From Boletus sp. NGJ (taxonomy: Eukaryota > Basidiomycota > Agaricomycetes > Boletales > Boletaceae), in NCBI GenBank assembly GCA_019096195.1, contig JAGTXK010000103.1:62001-126000 (forward strand): a stretch of 64,000 bases of DNA, written 5' to 3'. Numbering within the stretch: the first letter of the stretch is position 1; each line of letters opens with the position of its first letter. Position numbers and translations under genes: made by a program. Of the stretch, positions 12,207 to 23,000 are shown piece after piece. Below the pieces are notes generated by a model. The model was given only the letters and a program-made list of their open reading frames with translations, made no database searches and was not told where the DNA came from.

Positions 12207-13316
12207 TCACCGCGACACTGCAACGGCGAAATACGCCCACCACCGATGCGTACTCAAAACGTACCATCCCAGTGCAGCGGGTACCCCGAGTGTGACCATC
12301 GTCAACAAGATAGCCTGTATGTCAATATTGAGAACGCAGACAAGAACTGGAGGGGGGGGATTACCGTTGTCACGAGGCCGATCGTGTCCGCGAGTCGACC
12401 GAGCGTCGCCTCGTGCAGTTGTGACAACAGATTGTCATAGGCGGTGACGAGCCGGAGACGGAGGTCGCGCATGGTGACCGTTCCCTCCGATGGCGTCGGT
12501 TCTGTTGCCCGAAATGAAACAGTGAGCAAGTTGTTAAAGAGTACGCAGGTGGGCGAACGGTAGACGAGGGACGGAGGACGGAAATGGATGGTGTGGTATG
12601 GTGAAGGACGCGCGGGGGAGTGACGTACCGAAGAGTTTGAGGACGCCCTCGCTCTCCGTGAGCACTCTAATCGCAAGCGGGGATATATACTCCGGGTGGA
12701 TCGTATCAAACTTGACTCGCCGACACGGGTCGATGGGCTGAATGGCGAGTAAGGGGGAGGGGGGGAAACAACAAACCATCAACACATTATGCCGAGGAAC
12801 GATATAAAAATAAAAAAAAGAAGACCTTACCACACAACCCTGGAGTGCCCATTTTGATTTGACGCGGGCAAGAGCGAGACGACCAGATCGGTCGAGGGGA
12901 AAGTCAGCCACGAGCGCGCTGTGGCGCATGACGAACTCGGTTTCGTCGCAGCCCGGTTTCCATCCCAGATAGACGTGCACGCGGACGTGTCTGTGTAGTC
13001 GAATACACAACAAAAAAAAAGGAACAGCATGAGTGTCAGGACACGCACCGACTTGTCAAGGCATACAGGACGAGCTGAGCGGGACGCAGACGTACCTCGG
13101 AGGTGGACTCGATGGAAGCTTCTTGATGATTTTCCACATCCCATTCAAGTGCTCTCGAGGCGTTCTGTAGAACAGGGCCGCGATGCCGTCGAAAGGCATA
13201 TCGTTGATAATGACCCTCCGTGAAGGCGGTCGAGGTGCGAATGGGTACAGCGCCTCAGCAGCTTGATGTCTTGATCGGACTTGCCGCCGCACGGGGTTAG
13301 CGTTCGTCCAAGCCAT
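12207..13316 (-). CDS. Hypothetical protein with C-terminal membrane segment
   Basis: Five exons join in frame: 13,316-13,096, 12,990-12,831, 12,737-12,629, 12,501-12,365 and 12,314-12,207. They encode 244 residues. All four introns have GT-AG ends and keep frame, which is strong evidence for a real gene even though I do not recognise the family. The N-terminal half contains RRVIINDMPFDGIAALFY and a HVRVHVYLGWKPGCDETEF segment that reads like a beta-rich fold. The C-terminus is one or two hydrophobic segments (AILLTMVTLGVPAALGW, then WWAYFAVAV) and suggests a tail-anchored or single-pass protein. The ATG at 13,316 is the first Met after an in-frame stop, but an upstream coding exon cannot be excluded. 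It sits between two protease paralogues on the same strand. No function is proposed. Confidence 0.65.
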
Positions 13317-14500
13317 CCAGGCTGCACCTTGGGCCTTATGGACGCATCATGCACCCCCAGGTCTGAAGATATTACGAGAGTCGTCGCAACCCGCCCAAGA
13401 TGTTGTGTTCCAGAAACAATGTGCTCATGGTAACCACCGAAATCGCCATGGGCTGGCCTTGTATCCATTTCTCGACGTGACGACGTTCGCTTGGCCATGA
13501 CGACCTGGTGGTGGCCATCATGGTGAGCGAGAACAACACGTTGTTTGGTTTTACCACGCCTTACCTAGTCGCTCGTTTGCGTCCGTCTCGTTTCACTCTG
13601 AACTCCCACCGTCTGCAAACAGACGAGCCAGCGAGCCAAAGCGAAAAAGGTGTACTGTCTCCCATGTCAAAGTAGCCACACAACAATCACACGTACAGTA
13701 GATCTACGCCATCAGATAGTGACTTCCAGCACATAGCATACGAAAGCATCAAGAGGTGTTCCGTCCACTTGACATTACGAGGAGCCTTCTCTGAATCGTT
13801 CAGAGTATCTTGTCTCCTGTTGTCGCTAGAGGCTTTGGGAACTTCAGTAGTAGGCTGCGATTTGCAGACTATTACTGAAACGAGAGGGTGACAGGCTGAC
13901 AGCTGTTGTAATGAAACGAAACGGACGCAAATAGACTAGGGCTGCCAAGCGGGCCCGTATACACATCCACCAAGCTCCGGACCCAAGCTCGATAAAAACC
14001 CATCGTAGATTGTTCACAAAAGAGAATAAGAATACGTGTGTATATTCTAAACGTTTATAATGCAGCCCGTAGTATGTACCACCAAGCGTCCCTGATATGG
14101 ATATACAAGCGTTCATACACATGTACAATGTGCAGCGGTGAGACTACCAGGTCGACTATCCATAAAAAAAAATACATCAAATAACCAAAGCAAGGAGTGA
14201 CGCGCATACGAAGCAAGATGGGATCGATATGCGATAAGATGGCCAAGGTTCTGACCGCGCGCGTTGTACGTGTGAGAATCATGGTGTCAGCGGGATGGGT
14301 GTGTCAGAGCATAAAATCGTCGTGAGGTGGGTTGTATACTGATCGCGGATATAGGGTTATCAGGAGAGTTCAAGGGATGGGAGGGACGCTGGGACGGATC
14401 GGAGGAGAATGCGGGGTTTGAGATATGTACGCTATTATCGAGTGGCTATGGATAAGGGACAGGACCGGGATATACTGCACATCGTGGGCTCGTTCTGTGC
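13317..14500. other. Intergenic region between the unknown gene and protease 2
   Basis: No exon chain is recognised. Short minus-strand frames near 13,145-13,557 abut the start of the unknown gene and could include a missed 5' exon or the leader. The AT-richer sequence at 14,030-14,200 lies downstream of the protease 2 stop codon and may include its 3' UTR. Confidence 0.4.
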
Positions 14501-16258
14501 TTATAGGGTGATGAAGAACCCTGCAAGGAGGGACATGACGAGGCTGAGGGACATGGAGAGGCTCATGCTCGGCGCAGCGCCGCTGGTGTTCGTCGAAAGA
14601 GGGTTGCCAGCACCGTTGGTAGCTGAGCCTGTGCCTGGATGCAGATTAGTAGCCGGTCCGCATTATAAATCTGTAGGGACGCACTCAGCCCATTGGCAAG
14701 TTGAGCAAAGCCGACAGCCGGGGGGCTCGCTTGGAAGACAGAGTACACGTTCTTGAGGAAGGTGTCACCAACTATCCAGGCTGGGACATTTGGACCGGTC
14801 CCAAGAGTGTTCCCGATGTCGAAGAGGCCACCAGCACACATCTGGCTCGAGCCGGTTCCAGAGATCTGACCGAGGTTCATATCAGCAGAGCTGATAGCCC
14901 AGGTGGCACCACCGAAAGACATGGAGGCGTCAACGCTGGTGCTGCACGCTGTCCATCAAATAAAATCTGTGAGTGATATGAAGGATCGCAAAGCACTGTA
15001 AACGCTTACGGAATGAGTACATGCCCTGGTATTGGCCAGTCAATGCGACAGAACCAGGGACATTGGACCAGAATTGCTGGGTGATGCTGGAAGGTGCACC
15101 AATGAGGGTGGTACCAGTGTCAATGGCAGCAAGACCTTCACTGCTTGAAATGGAGATTGACTTGCCCTGGACTGTCACGGCTAAGCAAGAGCGGGCAATC
15201 AGAACCGGTATACGTAACACTGGAAATGCCTACTTTGGACCTGCTGTAGCCAAAAAGAAGGGGTAGTGCCACTTGGCATGTTGATAATTTCGATATTTCC
15301 TGTGTATAGACTGGTGTTGGTGCCTCCAAGGGTAAAAGTACCGCCCGGAGCAGTGTTACTTGCTGCCTGGTCAACTTGGCGCTCGAGGTAAAATCCAAAC
15401 ACGGGCGAGGACAGCTTGTTCTGACTATACATGGACTGCCAGAAGGGTGTAGTGTTGAGCGTAGAGAGTGTATTGAACCCAAGACCCATGATGCCGGATA
15501 AGTTATCACTGAGTAGGCTACTCGTGGTGGCTGCGACGGAAACTGGGGACAATAGTAAAGAGGTGTTACTAGGATGAACGGAAAGCTACGCACGAAGCTC
15601 TTGGTCCGCAATGGTAAAGCCTGCAAAGCTGACAGTATCCTGGGAGGCATAACCGGCAACAGCACCAGACCCATAGTTGATTTGAAGCTTGGAGGTGTCG
15701 TTCTTGTACGTTGAGGATTTTGAAGTGGTGAAGAGCGGAACGTTGGACGTGCAGGTGGTACATTGATCGGTGGCGACCCATAGATCAGAAGAACCTAGAG
15801 GTGGATGAGAGGGAAATAGGGGACATGGCCGAATTGAAGACTTGCCGGTATCAAGAATCAAATTAAATTCCTGAGCGCTGCAACGAAGTTGATGAGAAGC
15901 GAAGGAATGTAGCAAAAAAAAAAGGGTACATACGGCGTTCCGATACTAACAACGGCGGAATAACTGGAATCGTTTTGCTGCAAGATGGGATATAAGGGCG
16001 TGATGCGGGGAAGATCCGAAAGAGACGCACTTCGTCCGTAAGAGAGGCCGAGGTGGTAGATCTCTTCTGGTTGACGGGCGAGTAGCCGTACTTGAGCCTG
16101 ATAGAGTCCATTATCTGTGGCAAATTCGCTACACGGTCCTGGATGGTTGTGGAGCGCCGGACGATGGGGACATGGATGGCGTCCGCATGTGGGACGGGGT
16201 TCGGCGCTGCCAGAGCGCAGGAGAAAAGGACAAGGGAGAGGAGGGAGAGAGACAGCAT
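14501..16258 (-). CDS. Aspartic protease, pepsin-like (A1 family), secreted and probably GPI-anchored (paralogue 2)
   Basis: This gene encodes a 460-residue pepsin-type protease from eight exons: 16,258-16,031, 15,977-15,934, 15,877-15,846, 15,794-15,594, 15,542-15,234, 15,180-15,010, 14,948-14,685 and 14,634-14,501. The signal peptide MLSLSLLSLVLFSCALA is followed by a basic pro-region, the mature start YSAVVSIGTP, and the two catalytic motifs NLILDTGSSDLW and AAIDTGTTLIGAPSS. A longer ATG frame begins 39 codons upstream, but the chosen Met starts the signal peptide and matches the paralogue. The C-terminal Ser/Asn/Gly linker and hydrophobic tail (SLSLVMSLLAGFFITL) indicate GPI anchoring. 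Intron positions match paralogue 1. Intron 3 starts with GC instead of GT. It is divergent from the exonuclease gene, with 237 bases between start codons. Confidence 0.93.
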
Positions 16259-16495
16259 TAAGGAGCGGAGCGTGGGGTTGGCAAGGCGTCGTTTTATGGC
16301 CAAAAAGAAAGTGGGAACGGTGGAGGGCTGCGCAGCGTGTGTGCAAGACAAAGTCACATTTTTAGTTGCGAGCATTGTTGTTGTCTTGGCGCACTCACAC
16401 CGCCCCGTTATCAGCTGTCAGGGGTCTTATTAGTCTCTCGGGGTCTTGTCTCCCGTCCCGACGTCGCACGCTGCAGCAAGACGACGTCGTGAGCG
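16259..16495. promoter_or_regulatory. Shared divergent promoter region, protease 2 / RNA exonuclease
   Basis: Only 237 bases separate the start codons of the protease (minus) and the exonuclease (plus), so both promoters must lie here or overlap the coding starts. I see no clear TATA box. The half nearest the protease is purine-rich on the plus strand. Confidence 0.5.
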
Positions 16496-18750
16496 ATGAA
16501 GCGACCCCAGGACACTGCAGCCCCCCCGCCCTCGTTCTCCCCACAGCACAAGAAGCCGAAGGTGCTCGACGACCAGCCCGGTGCGGAGGCGACACAGGAT
16601 GGGGAGTGGTCGCGCGTAGAACGACGCAAAGCCAAAAAAGCCAGAAAAGTCGAGGCAAAGCACGATGTGTGTCGCCACCCGCTGCATGTCGTGACCCATA
16701 ATGTGTTATCGCCTTGCAGGCATTCATGCCGCGATTCATGTACGTGAACAGCGAAATCGTCAAGAGAAAAGACGCCATTCATATCGATGTGAGTCCCGCC
16801 TCTGACCGTCCGTGTTCTGCCATCATCGACGCTGCCAGGATGTGCGTGATCTCGTCCTCCACATCATCGCAGACTCGCCGCCCCCCAACTGGGTCAAGAT
16901 CGACGTACGTCTTTTCTCTTTCTCCGCCTCAAGATACCGACCGTTTTCCAGAATGCTCGGTCCGTACAAAAAGTGGTCACGCTATTGATACCCGGAATAC
17001 TCCCCGACTTTCTTGCCCTGCCACCACCTCCCACGTCAGCCACCGCCAACCCTAATATCCCAGTTGCGATACCGCTACCCACGGAGTCAAAAAAAGGCCC
17101 TTTCCCATTCATCGCCTCCATCTTTAGCCATGCTTGCCCAACCCGCGCACCCGGCGACCACACGAGAATGTACTCCGTCCTCGGCGCATTCTTCCAGGGA
17201 CCCCTCAGCGGCGAGGAGAAAAAGAGACGCATCGAAGCCCGAATAGCCTGTATGCGTGTCCTTACCCTGTCGATGCCTCCTCACACCGCCTCTTTGCAGC
17301 AGAACGCGCTTTTGACAAGGACCCGTCGCTATACCTGCTTTCTTTGCAGCAAATGATAGAGAATGACTATCCTATACCATCATACATGGCAGACATCTTT
17401 GACAAGCCAGACGGTTGGGTAGAAACACCTCAATCTGTCTCCGAATCCATCTTGCTCCTCCCACACGAGAGACAACGCTCAAGAGTATATGCCATCGACT
17501 GCGAGATGGTGCGTTGTTGTTGTTGTTTCTCTACGTCGTAGCCCTACTCAACCACCGAGGCAGTGCTTGAGTGAAGACGGAAAGGAACTGACCCGGGTCT
17601 GCATCGTCGACTACGAATCCGGCATCGTCGTATACGATAAGCTCGTCAAACCACCCAAGCCCGTCATCGACTACCTCACAAAGTAATAATCCACCTCATC
17701 TCATTTCTCGACGCGCACTCACCACCACCACATAGATGGTCAGGTATAACCGAAGCATCCCTCGCAAAGGCCACGACAACCCTCGCCGAGGTTCAAACCC
17801 AACTCCTCACCATCCTCGCACCTCAAGGCGGCCCCACGTCCATCCTTGTCGGCCACTCCCTCGAATCCGATCTCAAAGCTCTCCGGATCTGCCACCCGCT
17901 CTGCATCGATACCGCATTGACGTACCACCACCCCCGAGGTCGACCTCTCAAGCCCGGACTCGCATGGCTCACCAAGAAATGGTGTCATCGCGAGATCCAG
18001 ACGCGGGGCGAGGGTGGACACGATCCCGAAGAGGACGCCCGCGCCTGTATTGATCTCCTTCGACTCAAAATCCAAAACGGGGGCGGATTCGGTGAGTTCA
18101 AGACGGACTATGAGAGCATCTTTGAGCGGATGGCGAGGGCCGGCGGGAGGGGTGGGCAGGGGGCGGTGAGAACTGCTGTCGTGGACCACGGGAATCCGGC
18201 TGTGATGCACGGTGCCAAAGCGACGACTACGATAGGGTGCGCAAGTGATCGGGAAGTATTGGAGGGCTTGATGCAAGCGATTCCCGCGCACGAATTCATG
18301 TATGGGAGGTTTACCGGTATTGCGGATGTGATGGGATGTGAGTGTCGTTTTAGGTTGTATGTTTCTGTTGAGTGGGGAATTGATCGTTTGTTTGGGTTTT
18401 CAGGGTTGACGCCGAAAGCAACGCCGGACGCGCCAGTCGTGGTGACCCCGCCGACAGAGGCGTCGCCAGAAATACTCGCAGCTGCCCAAGCGACATTGAA
18501 CGAGCAACTCGTCACGCTCTATGCGTCCCTCCCAGCACGCACCGCTGTGGTTATCTTCACCGGCCACTCGGACCCGCGCCAGATGGCATCCCTCAACGCA
18601 CGCAAGGCCGCATTCGAGTCAGCGATCAAAAGCGGGAAAAAGGCAGAGGAGATTGACAGATCGGAGTGGTGGACTGCGAGCGATGGGAGGGAGCTGGAGG
18701 AGGCGGTCGAGAAGGCGAAGCGCGGCCTGTTGTTTTTAGGGATCAAGTAG
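16496..18750 (+). CDS. RNA exonuclease, DEDDh family (REXO1/Rex1-type)
   Basis: This gene encodes a 626-residue 3'-5' exoribonuclease of the kind that trims 5S rRNA, tRNA and other small RNA precursors in the nucleus. Eight exons join in frame: 16,496-16,666, 16,720-16,788, 16,839-16,904, 16,952-17,249, 17,300-17,508, 17,564-17,682, 17,736-18,337 and 18,404-18,750. The N-terminus is Lys/Arg-rich (RRKAKKARKVEAKHD) and fits nuclear localisation. The catalytic core has the Exo I motif YAIDCEM (Asp and Glu), Exo II VGHSLESDLKAL (Asp), the downstream CIDTALTYHHPRG segment, and Exo III HDPEEDARACIDLLRLK with the H-x4-D signature of DEDDh enzymes. The C-terminal region (about residues 420-626) is less conserved and ends with an acidic/basic helix. 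Yeast Rex1/Rnh70 has a similar length and layout. Subfamily assignment is by overall layout only. Confidence 0.9.
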
Positions 18751-18796
18751 ATCTACGACGTGGCAGTATGTATGCGCGAGTTCAGGCCGTCTGATG

Positions 18797-18940
18797 ATGT
18801 TGCGTCCACGTTGAACTGGTTAAATGGATGAGTTGGCTCGGGAGCACGCTGACGATGGACTAACGGTCATTACGACCAGACTAAATTCAAACCCAAAAGG
18901 ACCTCTCACCGCGACCTCGACCGCCTCTACCAGTCCCTAG
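18797..18940. repeat. Tandem duplicate (copy A) of the 3' end of the HIT zinc-finger gene
   Basis: This 144-base segment repeats the sequence at 18,942-19,118 with point differences and small gaps. Shared blocks include GTTGAACTGGTTAAATGG (A) against GTTGAACTGGTTGAATGG (B), GAGTTGGCTCGGGAGCACG and CATTACGACCAGACTA. It covers the 3' UTR and roughly the last 20-25 codons of the HIT-finger gene and reads as a degraded coding end on the minus strand (residues like EAVEVAVRG). It is a local segmental duplication, not a transposon: I see no terminal repeats or target-site duplication. Confidence 0.75.
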
Positions 18941-18941
18941 A

Positions 18942-19118
18942 TATTGCGACCACGTTCGATGTTGAACTGGTTGAATGGATGAGTTGGCTCGGGAGCACGT
19001 CGACGGTGGACCAATGATCATTACGACCAGACTATCTCGCATTTAATCCCAATTCAAACCCAAGACGTCCTCTCGCCCGCCTCTCACTGCAACCTCGATC
19101 GCCTCTGCCAGTTCCCTA
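18942..19118. repeat. Tandem duplicate (copy B), containing the functional 3' end of the HIT zinc-finger gene
   Basis: This is the copy still attached to the rest of the HIT-finger gene. It contains the intact stop codon at 19,043 and the last codons (EAIEVAVRG... ending LNWD). Copy A lies immediately downstream relative to that gene. Copy B retains a segment around 19,036-19,050 that copy A lacks. Confidence 0.7.
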
Positions 19119-19916
19119 AATGCCCTTGTGTCCTTGTCCAATGCCGTCCCCGCATCGTCGTTCTTGAGGAGACGACTGTCCACGCCGAGTGCGCGCTGCA
19201 GCGCCTCTTCGCGTTCCGAACCACGCAGTGCGTCAATCGAGGTGAGGAGATCGCAAAGGCGGGGGTTCGACCTGAGGATTGTACGAACCGTCGACGACGT
19301 CGCTACAAGCACGTGCGCAAATCATGCATTGTTTCTATTTCCACCCGGGCCCCGGGAAAGAACAAAGCAAAGAACCTACCAATCGTTTCGTATTGATGCA
19401 CTTGGAGGGGCTTGGGGTCGTCTCGCGTGAGTGGGTTGGGGTAGGCGGACGTGTCGGGGACGTAGGGCCATTTGAGGGCGGTGAGTGGGCGGAGGGAAGT
19501 TGGGTCTTGGAGGGGGAGGGGCGCTCTTGGTGGTCGGTGGTCGGTAACGTCGGGTTCTCGAGGGGCTGAGGAAGTATGAGTATATGCGTGAGGCGCGTGT
19601 GGGGACAGCACGTACGTTGGACGGGTGGCACGCTAGGAGCAGTCACCGACGGGGTCGTGATGGTGCCCGTAGAACCAGGGGAACGGACACACGTCTCTAC
19701 AAAACATGGGGGATGCGTAGGACGAGATCGATGCGTGGTCACGAACCTTTGTGTTGCTTGTAGCACGCGACGGAGCAACTCGAGTTCAAACAAAGTCGGC
19801 GGTCGTTGATTTCAGTGGAGAAAGAGGGCTTACTAGTTGGCTCTACAGGACGCGCATGTGTAGTTCGAGGTTTGGTGTTGACAGACGAGGCAAGTGGGTC
19901 GTTGACGAGGAGGCAT
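19043..19916 (-). CDS. HIT-type zinc-finger protein (ZNHIT3/Hit1-like)
   Basis: This gene encodes a 213-residue protein of the family that helps assemble box C/D snoRNPs (human ZNHIT3, yeast Hit1). Five exons join in frame: 19,916-19,834, 19,778-19,747, 19,696-19,616, 19,565-19,380 and 19,302-19,043. Joining exons 1-3 rebuilds a complete zf-HIT near the N-terminus: C-L-V-C, then C-A-S-C, then the Y-C-S-V-A-C-Y-K-Q-H-K-E-T-C cluster, so all metal ligands are present. A Pro/Ser/Thr-rich linker follows, then a helical C-terminal domain (STVRTILRSNPRLCDLLTSI) like the one that binds NUFIP/Rsa1 partners. The family call rests on the finger plus this C-terminal helix. The finger is split by two introns and cannot be seen in any single reading frame. 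Only 159 bases separate its start from that of the NLR gene. Confidence 0.85.
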
Positions 19917-20075
19917 TGGAGGTCCGAGTCCAATTCCAAGTTGGGGTTGAGCCCGTCACGGCTGAGTCAGTCGTGACCGGTCACCAGTTGACCGTCTCGT
20001 TGCAACCCTACTTTGACCCTACTCTCGAACATCGTGTATTCGCGACTTTCAAACCTCACAAACCCAGCCGTTCGA
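19917..20075. promoter_or_regulatory. Compact divergent promoter, HIT-finger / NLR
   Basis: Just 159 bases separate the two start codons. The interval contains TGAGTCA at 19,963-19,969, the consensus for AP-1/Gcn4-type bZIP factors, and a perfect 12-base palindrome GTGACCGGTCAC at 19,973-19,984. Both are seen directly; their use as binding sites is inferred. Confidence 0.5.
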
Positions 20076-23000
20076 ATGGAAAGTGGACGCGCGAGCGTGT
20101 CCTTTTTTCAAGGTGCTCGAAGCGGTTCCAGGACTAAGCGATTCACTATCGATGGTTGTTTTTTCGCCTTAAACTGCTTGTCGTTTCCAGTTCACCTTTT
20201 TTGCAGGCATCGAAATTTACATTCAACCACCGCATATTACCACATTTAAGAACAAGAGATACTATCTACGATTCTCCATGAATGACGTCTCTCGGTCGAC
20301 GAAGAAGGTGATGGTGAAGGCCAACGGCGCGTCTTGGGGGGACAGTTTTTTCTTGTGAGTATTGTTTTCATGCTCTAGGTTGTCGAACTAAATGGGTTCA
20401 GTGACGGTGACGACGCTTCGGTTCTGGTGATGGAGCTCTACCAGAAGCGTCGCATAAGAAAGGACAAGCTTGTCGGCAGTCTGAAAGATACCATCAGTGC
20501 GATACTGGAAAGAGTGAGAGGTCGGGGTAAGCAAGTCAGATTTCTGTAACGAGTTCTGTTGAGACGAATTTTCATGATGACAGTGCTCGACGAGCCTCTT
20601 GGAAACGCCACATCCGGCCGCCTCGATCCTTCGGGGATTGCGATCAAGTTTTCATTAACCGCCGAACCCCATGGAGGAACTAGCAACGACGAGCGTCACG
20701 CTGACGATGTCTCTAGGACGAATGAAATGACGGCCCCCCAAATCATTGGTACCTCATCCGGCGCAGTCGATCCTAGCACAGACGCCTTGACCGAGGTACT
20801 GGCAATGGGGAAAACGTGGGGGGAACTCCTACAGAGGATCGAGTGTTTCAATGAGATTGCGGTGGGCATCCCAGAGGTATCTCGATCCATCTTCTGAACT
20901 TCCTCCCGTCTGAATGCAGTCCAGATCCATCCATACGCGTCACTGGCTTCGTCAGTATTGGCAGCAACAAACAAGGTTCGTTTTTTTTTTGTGAATGGCA
21001 TCGTCGAATCCAATGAGTGCGCTTCCCCTAGGTGCTTGCAAATCAGCAAGGTCACGATAGCAAGGTCACCACCTTGGCCAAGGTGATGAATGATGTGTTT
21101 GCGCTCGTCCACGTGGGCGACTGCTTGAAGACGATCGAGAAGCACAGAAAATTCACCACGCTTCTGATTCAACAAGTGACGGAATGCAGCTACTTCGTTG
21201 CGGAATATGCTAAACGGAAGAATTTCTGTGGGTCGCAGTCATATTTCTTGTGTTCGCAACTGATCACATGCAGGGATTCGAACTGCGAAATATGCTATCT
21301 CTGATATCCACGCAAGATTTACAGAATACGAAAACAAATTCGAAGAGCTGAGAATCGCGTTCGCGGAAGGCATCGTGTTGGATGCGGACGTCACCGTGTT
21401 TCGCATGATGAATGAGGTTCCAATCATTGGTGTGTTCCATGTCTTGACACTACGGCGTGACCCTCACAGATCTCGGATTGCAGCGGAATCGATAATGTTC
21501 GACGACATTCCATACGCATCTGGAGCTAGATATCTACGAGAAAAGGGCTGTTTGCCTGGCACCCGCGAATGCATCATCCGAGAGATCTTCGATGTTCTCA
21601 GTGATGCGTCTGAAGGCGCTCCGCAGGTGTGCCTCCTCATAGGCGTCGCTGGGTCTGGCAAGTCTTCGATCGCTCACACGATCGCTCGCCTGTATGATGG
21701 CCAAAAGAGGCTTGGGTCGTCGTTTTGCTTCGCTCGGACTGACGTCGTGATGCGTAATCCACAAAACCTCTTCAGTACGATCGCGCTTGATCTCTCTGAC
21801 CACGACCCCCAATACAAGTCCGAGCTCTGGAAGGTAGTAAAAGACAACCGAGCCCTTCGTCGATCGGTATCCCCTCTAGAGCAACTCGACCGGCTTATCG
21901 TCCAACCTAGCCAAAATCTCCACGGTGTCGGACCCCTGTTTGTGGTCATCGATGCTCTCGACGAGTGTGGTGGCCCGTCAGAACGCCAACAGCTCTTGTC
22001 AGCTTTATCTAGGCAGATAGCTGACAGTAACCTCCCACATTACCTCCGCTTCCTGATTACCGCTCGTCCGGAACCTGACATTGTCGCGGCACTGCCATCT
22101 GGGCCTCGGATCATCCACAGACAACTCGGAGACGTGGACGTGGACGTTGTTGACCGAGATATAACAAAATTCATCCAATTTTCGCTTGGCAAGTACGCGA
22201 GGCTGGAGTCTCGGTGGCCAAATGCAGAGTGGTGCCAGCTTCTGGTGCACCGTTCCGAGCAGCTCTTCCAGTGGGCCTCTACTGCGTGCAAGTTTATTGC
22301 GGGCGATGGCTCTGTGGGCTTAGATCCCTGCGAGCAGCTCGAGGTACTATTGCAGCCCCGTCGTCGTGATGCCATTCCTCTCGACTGGCTGTATCAAACG
22401 ATCCTACAGCAACTATTCAAGTCCGACCGTGCTCGACTTCGATTTCGTGAGGTGATGGCCATTCTGTTCGCCCTCAACGAACCTTTGTCTCTCGTGACGC
22501 TAGCTGTGCTTTTCGACCGACAAATGGATATGAACCTCATCATCGAGCCCATGGGATCATTGCTAGATGGTGCCATCAACCAACACAAGCCTATTCGGCC
22601 ACTCCACACATCATTCCGTGACTATTTACTGGACGAGGAGCGCAGCTCAATGTTCTATGTCCCCATCCTACCTCTCCACCATCTCTTCCTCGGACATTCC
22701 TTGCTCGCATGCATGCGGTCCATGCTCAAGTTCAACATGTGTGATCTAGAGGATTCCCGAGTCCGCAATGCTGCAATCCCTGGCCTGATCAATCGGGTGA
22801 CAGCAGCCATCCCCTCCCATATGGTGTATTCGTGCCAATACTGGATGAATCACCTGCAGCATGCAGAGTGTACTCCAGAGTTGTTGCATGAAGTCACTGT
22901 TTTCTTCAAGAACTTCTTCCCCTATTGGGTTGAAGCAATCAGCCTACTCTCCCTTTCCTCCCCATTGATACATATCCTGGCTGCCCTCGAGACCTGCACT

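Noticed and set aside
17740-18291. 183-codon minus-strand frame antisense to the exonuclease
   Set aside because: It lies opposite the conserved Exo II/III motifs of the plus-strand gene, whose eight exons keep frame; it is a shadow of that gene.
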